From NCBI GenBank assembly GCA_002440045.1, contig DJRI01000098.1, positions 1 to 10,743 on the forward strand: a stretch of DNA of 10,743 nucleotides. The letters are read 5' to 3'. Position 1 is the stretch's first letter, and every line of letters starts with the position of its first letter. The notes below the pieces were generated by a model that did no database searches, had not been told where the DNA came from, and saw only the letters and a program-made list of their open reading frames with translations. The position numbers and the translations under genes are program-made. This document shows positions 5,976 to 10,743 of the stretch, piece by piece. The DNA comes from Ruminococcaceae bacterium UBA6364. GTDB taxonomy: Bacteria > Bacillota > Clostridia > Oscillospirales > Acutalibacteraceae.

Positions 5976-6557
5976 ATGCAGCTTCTTGAAGACAGAATAA
6001 GAAAAGACGGCAAGGTTATAGGAACAGACATTTTAAAGGTCGATATGTTTCTTAACCACCAAATAGACGTCGGGCTTATCGACGAAATTGCCAAAGAGTT
6101 TTTCAAGCTTTTTAAAGACTGCGGCGTAACACGTATTCTTACGGTTGAGGCTTCGGGCATTGCGATTGCGGTGCTCACGGCAAAATATTTCAACGTACCG
6201 CTTGTTTTTGCAAAAAAGGCTTCGCACAAAAACGTCGGCAGCGACCTTTACACCGCAGAGTGCTATTCTTTCACGCACGGCAAGGGTTACACCATGAGCG
6301 TTTCTAAAAAATATCTGCCGAAAGGCGAAAAAATCCTTATTATAGACGATTTTCTTGCCGACGGCAACGCCGTTAAAGCTCTTATGAAGCTTGTAAACGA
6401 CAGCGGCAGTGAGACGGTCGGCGTGGGCATTGCCATTGAAAAAGGCTTTCAGCACGGCGGAAAAGCCCTCAGAGAGAGCGGCGTAAATCTTCAGTCTTTA
6501 GCGATTGTGGAGAGTATGAACGAAAATTCTATTACGTTCGGAAATCAAAATCGTTGA
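5976..6557 (+). CDS. xpt: Xanthine phosphoribosyltransferase
   Basis: A cytoplasmic purine-salvage enzyme that converts xanthine and PRPP to XMP and pyrophosphate. At 193 residues it matches the family length. The N-terminus has the family pattern (LEDRIRKDG, then VLKVD-like ILKVDMFLNHQID at 19-31). LTVEASGIAIAVLTAKYFNVPLVFAKK (55-81) is the conserved segment before the active-site loop, and ILIIDDFLADGNAV (120-133) is the PRPP-binding motif with its paired aspartates. AAGGTGA at 5963-5969 lies six bases before the ATG. Only 31 bases separate it from the transporter gene downstream, so it probably opens a nucleoside uptake and salvage operon. A purine riboswitch often precedes xpt in Firmicutes; none was recognised here. 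Distinction from adenine or hypoxanthine phosphoribosyltransferases rests on overall resemblance and is fairly secure. Confidence 0.92.
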   Translation: MQLLEDRIRKDGKVIGTDILKVDMFLNHQIDVGLIDEIAKEFFKLFKDCGVTRILTVEASGIAIAVLTAKYFNVPLVFAKKASHKNVGSDLYTAECYSFTHGKGYTMSVSKKYLPKGEKILIIDDFLADGNAVKALMKLVNDSGSETVGVGIAIEKGFQHGGKALRESGVNLQSLAIVESMNENSITFGNQNR

Positions 6558-6588
6558 GAATATAAACATTTTTTTGGAGGAACAAAGA

Positions 6589-7830
6589 ATGAAAAAAGCT
6601 ATTGCACTTGTCCTTGCGATTGTTCTTGTTGTTGCCTGCTTTGCAGCCTGCGGCGGTAACAAAGACAACGACAACACCACCACACCCGCTGACGGCACAT
6701 CTAACACCGCCACACTTGACGTTTCAAAAATCAAGTTCGGTCTTATCTGCCTTCACGACGAAAACTCCACATACGACAACAACTTCATCCTTGCTATAAA
6801 GGACGCTCAGAAGGCTCTCGGCCTTAAAGACGACCAGGTTCTTATCAAAAAGAACATCCCCGAGGATGACTCTTGCTACAATGCCGCTGCCGAGCTTGTT
6901 GAGCAAGGCTGCAACATCATCTTTGCAGACTCCTTCGGTCATGAAACATTTATAATTCAGGCTGCTAAAGAGTTTAAGGACGTTCAGTTCTGCCACGCAA
7001 CCGGCACACAGGCTAAACAGGTTAAACTCGCTAACTACCACAATGCATTCGCTTCTATCTACGAGGGCAGATACCTTGCAGGCGTTGCCGCAGGAATGAA
7101 GCTCAACGAAATGATTGAAAGCGGCAAAATCACAAAGGACAACGCAAAAATCGGCTATGTAGGCGCTTTCAACTATGCCGAAGTTGTTTCCGGTCTTACT
7201 TCTTTCTTCCTCGGCGCTCGCTCTGTTTGCGAAAACGCTACAATGAAAGTTACTTACACAAACTCATGGTTTGACATCGCTCTTGAGCGCGAAGCCGCTC
7301 TTAACCTCATCAACGACGGCTGCGTTCTTATAAGCCAGCACGCAGACTCCGAAGGCGCTCCCAAGGCTTGCGAAGAAAAAGGCGTTCCGAACGTTGCTTA
7401 CAACATCAGCACCATTTCAATGGGCCCCAACACCGCTATCATTTCTTCAAAGATTAACTGGGCTCCTTACTACAAACTCGTTATCGAGGCTGTTGCAAAG
7501 GGCGAGGCTATTCCCACAGACTGGTGCGGCACAATAGCTACAGGCTCGGTTGAGCTTACAGAGCTTAACGAAAAGGTTGCCGCAAGCGGCACACAGGCTA
7601 AGCTTGACGAAGTTAAGTCTCAGCTTGAAAAAGGCGAAATCAAAGTATTTGATACCAAAAACTTCACGGTTGACGGCAAAGCTCTTACAGAGTACAAGGC
7701 TGACGTTGACGGCGACTTCAAGGGCGAAACAAACGTTATCGAAAACGGCGTATTCGTTGAATCCGGCGACGAGTTCCGCTCGGCTCCCTACTTCGATATT
7801 AAATATATCGACGGCATCAGCGAAAAATAA
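6589..7830 (+). CDS. BMP-family nucleoside-binding lipoprotein of an ABC transporter
   Basis: A 413-residue substrate-binding protein tethered to the outer membrane face. The N-terminus is a lipoprotein signal (MKKAIALVLAIVLVVACFAACGG); Cys21 is the probable lipidated residue, although Phe at -3 is not the commonest lipobox choice. A Thr/Asp/Asn linker (about 24-45) precedes the BMP/Med fold: KIKFGLICLHDENSTYDNNF, GCNIIFADSFGHETF, YEGRYLAGVAAGM, KIGYVGAFNYAEVVSGLTSF and GVPNVAYN are typical. The known relatives (BmpA, PnrA, BmpA-type NupN) bind nucleosides; the exact ligand is not shown, but xpt upstream favours purine nucleosides. The ATG at 6589 is chosen because GGAGG lies at 6576-6580; a TTG at 6574 would overlap that site. 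Codons favour GCT, AAC and TTC more than the neighbours do, suggesting high expression. A strong hairpin follows the stop. Confidence 0.93.
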   Translation: MKKAIALVLAIVLVVACFAACGGNKDNDNTTTPADGTSNTATLDVSKIKFGLICLHDENSTYDNNFILAIKDAQKALGLKDDQVLIKKNIPEDDSCYNAAAELVEQGCNIIFADSFGHETFIIQAAKEFKDVQFCHATGTQAKQVKLANYHNAFASIYEGRYLAGVAAGMKLNEMIESGKITKDNAKIGYVGAFNYAEVVSGLTSFFLGARSVCENATMKVTYTNSWFDIALEREAALNLINDGCVLISQHADSEGAPKACEEKGVPNVAYNISTISMGPNTAIISSKINWAPYYKLVIEAVAKGEAIPTDWCGTIATGSVELTELNEKVAASGTQAKLDEVKSQLEKGEIKVFDTKNFTVDGKALTEYKADVDGDFKGETNVIENGVFVESGDEFRSAPYFDIKYIDGISEK

Positions 7831-7846
7831 TTAATCCTTTAATAAG

Positions 7847-7888
7847 CTTGGGCGAAGCGGTTTCGCTTCGCCCGAGAATTGTTTTTTT
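7847..7888 (+). terminator. Intrinsic terminator (probably partial) after the binding-protein gene
   Basis: GGGCGAAGCG (7850-7859) pairs perfectly with CGCTTCGCCC (7864-7873) around a 4-base loop, and the stem extends to 7847/7876 through one wobble. A run of seven T follows at 7882-7888, five bases beyond the stem. Because genes for the same transporter continue downstream, it probably stops only part of the transcripts or protects a processed 3' end, giving more binding protein than ATPase and permease. Confidence 0.75.
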
Positions 7889-7906
7889 ATTCACATTAAT
7901 TTTTGC

Positions 7907-7952
7907 TTTTTGAAAAGAGCATACCGCAGACGCGGTATTTTGTTTTCAAAAA
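7907..7952 (+). promoter_or_regulatory. Long two-part hairpin just upstream of the ATPase ribosome binding site
   Basis: The outer arms TTTTTGAAAA (7907-7916) and TTTTCAAAAA (7943-7952) pair perfectly. Inside, ATACCGC (7921-7927) pairs with GCGGTAT (7932-7938) around AGAC, leaving a symmetrical 4x4 internal loop. The structure ends seven bases before GGAGG (7960-7964). It could stabilise the 5' end of a processed downstream mRNA or influence ATPase translation; it is not followed by a T-run and so is not a terminator. Confidence 0.55.
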
Positions 7953-7970
7953 ACAATTCGGAGGTATATT

Positions 7971-9506
7971 ATGGGCGTTCCCGCAATAGAGCTGAAAAAT
8001 ATTACAAAAACCTTCGGAAGCGTTGTTGCCAACAAAAACATCAATCTCACCGTGGAAAACGGTGAAATTCTTGCGCTTTTGGGCGAAAACGGCAGCGGCA
8101 AAACAACGCTGATGAATATGATTTCGGGCATATATTTCCCCGACGACGGCCAGATTTTTATTGACGGCAAAGAAGCGGTCATTCGTTCGCCGAAAGACGC
8201 GTTTGACCACAAAATAGGTATGATTCACCAGCACTTTAAGCTTGTTGACGTGTTCTCGGCAGCCGAAAACATTGTTCTCGGGCTTAAAGAAGACGGCAAA
8301 TACAACATAAAGCAGGTTTCTAAAAGAGTTGCCGAAATCAGCTCTAAATACGGGTTTGACATTGACCCGCAGAAAAAAATCTATGAAATGTCCGTCTCTG
8401 AAAAACAGACGGTTGAAATAATAAAGGTGCTTTACCGCGGCTCTAACATTCTTATTCTTGACGAGCCGACAGCCGTTTTGACCCCGCAGGAGGCGCAAAA
8501 GCTTTTTGCCGTTCTGCGCCGTATGCGCGACGACGGAAAAGCCATTGTAATTATCACGCACAAGCTTCACGAGGTGCTTTCGCTTTCGGATAAGGTCGCC
8601 GTTTTAAGAAAGGGCGAATACATAGGCACCGTTAACACCAAAGAGACAAACGAAGCACAGCTTGCCGAAATGATGGTCGGCAAAAAGGTCACGCTGAACA
8701 TAGGCCGCAGTGAGCCGAAAAACAGCGTTGACAGACTTGTGGTGAACAGCCTTAACTGCGTCAACCGCGAGGGTGTAAAAGTGCTTGACAATGTTTCGTT
8801 CACCGCAAAAAGCGGTGAAATACTCGGCATTGCCGGCATTGCGGGCAGCGGTCAGCGCGAGCTTTTGGAGGCTATTGCGGGACTTCAGAAGCTTTCTTCG
8901 GGCGAAATTCTTTATCACGACCCCAAAAGCGGCAAAACCGAAAATCTTCGCGACAAAACGCCGCTTCAGATTCGCGAGCTTGGCGTAAGGCTTTCGTTCG
9001 TGCCCGAGGACAGACTCGGAATGGGTCTTGTCGGGAATATGGATATAATCGACAATATGATGCTCAGAAGCTACAGAAAGGGCAAATCCATTTTCCTTGA
9101 AAGAAAAGCGCCGAAAAACCTTGCCGAAGAAATAATCGAACAGCTTGAGGTTTCTACGCCGAGCGCAACGACCCCTGTAAGACGTCTTTCGGGCGGCAAC
9201 GTTCAAAAGGTGCTTGTCGGGCGCGAAATTGCCGCTTCGCCGACCGTGCTTATGGCGGCATATCCCGTAAGAGGTCTTGACATCAACTCATCTTACGCAA
9301 TATACAATCTTCTCAACCAGCAAAAAGAACGCGGTGTTGCCGTTATTTTCGTCGGCGAGGACCTTGACGTTCTTATTGAGCTTTGCGACAGAATCCTTGT
9401 TATAGGCTCGGGCAAAGTTACGGGCGTGGTTGACGGCAGAACAGCCGATAAAAGTCAGATTGGTCTTTTAATGACAAAAGCAGAAGGAGGCGCAGAAAAT
9501 GTCTAA
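7971..9506 (+). CDS. Two-domain ABC ATPase of BMP-type nucleoside transporter (NupO/YufO-like)
   Basis: A 511-residue fused ATPase that powers import through the two permeases downstream. The first domain has Walker A GENGSGKT (38-45), Q-loop segment IGMIHQHFK (82-90), degenerate signature MSVSEKQ (140-146), Walker B ILILDEP (160-166) and switch His197. The second has an altered Walker A, GIAGSGQRE (289-297), lacking the catalytic lysine, a canonical signature LSGGNVQ (406-412) and an altered Walker B, VLMAAYPVRGLD (426-437). This asymmetry is usual in the RbsA/YufO-type family, so one composite site is expected to hydrolyse ATP. GGAGG at 7960-7964 precedes the ATG by six bases. The 3' end overlaps the permease gene by 8 bases. 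Sugar ABC ATPases look similar, but the BMP-type binding protein upstream points to nucleosides. Confidence 0.93.
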   Translation: MGVPAIELKNITKTFGSVVANKNINLTVENGEILALLGENGSGKTTLMNMISGIYFPDDGQIFIDGKEAVIRSPKDAFDHKIGMIHQHFKLVDVFSAAENIVLGLKEDGKYNIKQVSKRVAEISSKYGFDIDPQKKIYEMSVSEKQTVEIIKVLYRGSNILILDEPTAVLTPQEAQKLFAVLRRMRDDGKAIVIITHKLHEVLSLSDKVAVLRKGEYIGTVNTKETNEAQLAEMMVGKKVTLNIGRSEPKNSVDRLVVNSLNCVNREGVKVLDNVSFTAKSGEILGIAGIAGSGQRELLEAIAGLQKLSSGEILYHDPKSGKTENLRDKTPLQIRELGVRLSFVPEDRLGMGLVGNMDIIDNMMLRSYRKGKSIFLERKAPKNLAEEIIEQLEVSTPSATTPVRRLSGGNVQKVLVGREIAASPTVLMAAYPVRGLDINSSYAIYNLLNQQKERGVAVIFVGEDLDVLIELCDRILVIGSGKVTGVVDGRTADKSQIGLLMTKAEGGAENV

Positions 9507-10602
9507 ACCCGAAAAAGTGCACGAGCCGCTGTTTCACGTTGCGAAACGCAGCTCAATAGCTGCGTGGAAAGCGTGGCTTATAAGAATAATCGCAATAATC
9601 GCCTCGCTTCTTGTGTGCTCGGTAATAATCGTTATTCTCACAAAGCTTAATCCGTTTGACGTTTACGGCGCTATGATAAAGGGCAGCTTCGGCTCGGAGC
9701 GCAAAATATGGATTATGCTTCAGAATGTCGCCATGCTTCTTTGCATCGCGCTTGCCGTAACGCCCGCGTTTAAAATGAAGTTCTGGAACCTCGGCGCAGA
9801 GGGTCAGGTGCTTTTCGGCGGACTTATGAGCATGATTTGTATGTTCTATATCGGCGACAAAATCCCGAACGCGCTTTTGCTTGTAATTATGCTTGCGGCG
9901 TCGCTTCTCGGCGGTATTCTTTGGGGCGTTATACCTGCGTTTTTTAAAGCAAAATGGAATACAAACGAAAGCCTTTTTACACTTATGATGAACTATATTG
10001 CCATTCAGCTTGTTTCGTTTGCCATTATGGTGTGGGTTCCCAACGGCTCAAGCGTTATGGGCGTTGTAAACTCAAGCACCGAGGCGGGCTGGCTGCCGAT
10101 GCTGTTTGATAAAAAATATTTCCTTAACGTTCTTGTTGTGGCAATACTCACGGCAGTTATGTATGTTTACCTTAAATACAGCAAGCACGGCTACGAAATA
10201 AGCGTTGTCGGCGAAAGCAAAAACACGGCAAAATACATCGGCATAAACGTTAAAAAAGTCATAATTCGCACAATGGTGCTTTCGGGCGCGATATGCGGTC
10301 TTGCGGGCTTTTTGCTGGTCTCGGGCACAAACCACTCAATTTCAACAGGTCTTGCGAGCGGCAACGGCTTTACGGCTATCATGGTGTCGTGGCTCGCAAA
10401 ATTCAACCCCGCGATTATGGTCGTTACCTCCTTCCTTATCGTCTTTCTTCAAAGGGGCGCAAGCGAAATCGCAACAAACTTCAACCTTAACGAAAGCGTT
10501 GCCGATATTCTTACCGGCGTCATAATCTTCTTTATTATCGGCTGTGAGTTCTTTATCAACTACCAGATAAAGCCGCACAGAAAGCACAAGGAGGATAAAT
10601 AA
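9499..10602 (+). CDS. ABC transporter permease, nucleoside type (NupP/YufP-like)
   Basis: A 367-residue membrane protein of the BPD_transp_2 permease family. After a short cytoplasmic N-terminus, hydrophobic segments are visible at about 27-48, 73-90, 104-118, 123-146, 160-181, 208-225, 255-277, 303-317 and 337-354. Family motifs include FKMKFWNLGAEGQVLFGG (91-108), NESLFTLMMNYIA (156-168) and the cytoplasmic loop YEISVVGESKNTAKYIGIN (232-250), which probably contacts the ATPase. The C-terminus is charged (HRKHKEDK). The start codon overlaps the ATPase stop (ATGTCTAA), with GGAGG about nine bases upstream. Its last base is shared with the start of a second permease, so the two are translationally coupled and likely form a heterodimeric channel. 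Confidence 0.92.
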   Translation: MSKPEKVHEPLFHVAKRSSIAAWKAWLIRIIAIIASLLVCSVIIVILTKLNPFDVYGAMIKGSFGSERKIWIMLQNVAMLLCIALAVTPAFKMKFWNLGAEGQVLFGGLMSMICMFYIGDKIPNALLLVIMLAASLLGGILWGVIPAFFKAKWNTNESLFTLMMNYIAIQLVSFAIMVWVPNGSSVMGVVNSSTEAGWLPMLFDKKYFLNVLVVAILTAVMYVYLKYSKHGYEISVVGESKNTAKYIGINVKKVIIRTMVLSGAICGLAGFLLVSGTNHSISTGLASGNGFTAIMVSWLAKFNPAIMVVTSFLIVFLQRGASEIATNFNLNESVADILTGVIIFFIIGCEFFINYQIKPHRKHKEDK

Positions 10603-10743
10603 TGGTTTCTACGATTTTCTCTTTTATCAATGCCGCTATAATCCAGGGTATTCCCCTTCTTTTCGGCTCGACGGGCGAAATTATAACGGAAAAATCAGGC
10701 AGTCTTAACCTCGGCATTCCGGGAATTATGTATATGGGCGGCA
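10602..10743 (+). CDS. Second ABC permease, nucleoside type (NupQ/YufQ-like), 5' part only
   Basis: The gene begins at the ATG sharing its A with the stop of the preceding permease (TAATG), with AAGGAGG about eight bases upstream. The 47 visible residues are MVSTIFSFINAAIIQG, followed by IPLLFGSTGEIITEKSG and SLNLGIPGIMYMGG. The pattern GEIITEKSGSLNLGIPGIM matches the N-terminal signature of YufQ-type permeases (usually GE-x-x-x-E-[RK]-SG-x-x-N-[IL]-G-x-x-G). It is the second half of the transmembrane channel. The remainder lies beyond the right edge of the window. Confidence 0.9.
   Translation, partial: MVSTIFSFINAAIIQGIPLLFGSTGEIITEKSGSLNLGIPGIMYMGG

Noticed and set aside
6574-6588. TTG at 6574 as start of the binding-protein gene
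   Set aside because: It would place the strong GGAGG (6576-6580) inside the coding region and spoil the basic start of the lipoprotein signal. The ATG at 6589 is well spaced from that site.
7896-8570. Minus-strand reading frame of 224 codons opposite the ATPase
   Set aside because: It lies almost wholly within the ATPase gene on the other strand, has no recognisable domain or ribosome binding site, and its composition is that of an antisense shadow. The same applies to 4499-4978 and 8604-9206 on the minus strand.
7971-9506. Missing Walker A lysine and Walker B acid in the second ATPase domain, as a sign of a broken gene
   Set aside because: Degeneration of the second nucleotide site with an intact LSGGN signature is normal in RbsA/YufO-type fused ATPases. 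The frame is intact and full length.

Overview
The window looks like a chromosomal segment of an endospore-forming, gut-type Clostridia (Firmicutes), plausibly Oscillospiraceae/Ruminococcaceae. The basis is a complete spoIIAA-spoIIAB-sigF operon, strong GGAGG-type ribosome binding sites, moderate base composition, an AACGG-type lipoprotein signal and a large secreted vWA protein. The taxon is inferred; there is no rRNA or other marker here.

Layout. (1) Positions 2-3925, minus strand: one uninterrupted reading frame of about 1,300 codons that leaves the window at its left edge. It encodes an exported protein with a von Willebrand factor A (vWA) domain whose MIDAS motif is separated from the rest of the fold by about 220 residues rich in tyrosine-pair motifs. 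(2) Positions 3926-4186: a divergent control region with a good minus-strand promoter candidate and two copies of one palindrome (TGTAAAG-N7/8-CTTTACA) about 54 bp apart, which look like paired operators. (3) Positions 4187-5606, plus strand: spoIIAA, spoIIAB and sigF, the forespore sigma-factor switch. (4) Positions 5607-5958: a gene-free repeat block with 27-nt near-identical ends in inverted orientation, three arrays of a TAGCTNT-like heptad and six short hairpins with 3-4 nt loops. (5) Positions 5976-10743, plus strand: xanthine phosphoribosyltransferase (xpt), a BMP-family nucleoside-binding lipoprotein, a two-domain ABC ATPase and two permeases, the second cut by the right edge.

How the genes work together. 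SpoIIAA, SpoIIAB and SigF form the partner-switching circuit that activates the first forespore sigma factor. The xpt-transporter cluster pairs uptake of (probably purine) nucleosides with salvage of xanthine to XMP. A strong hairpin with a T-run lies between the binding-protein gene and the ATPase gene, followed by a second long hairpin beside the ATPase ribosome binding site; this fits higher expression of the binding protein than of the membrane complex. No purine riboswitch was recognised upstream of xpt, where one is often found; the repeat block occupies that position.

No wholly new defence, mobile or RNA-guided system was identified. The points most worth a second look are the inserted vWA domain, the twin operators and missing ATG of its gene, and the composite repeat block.
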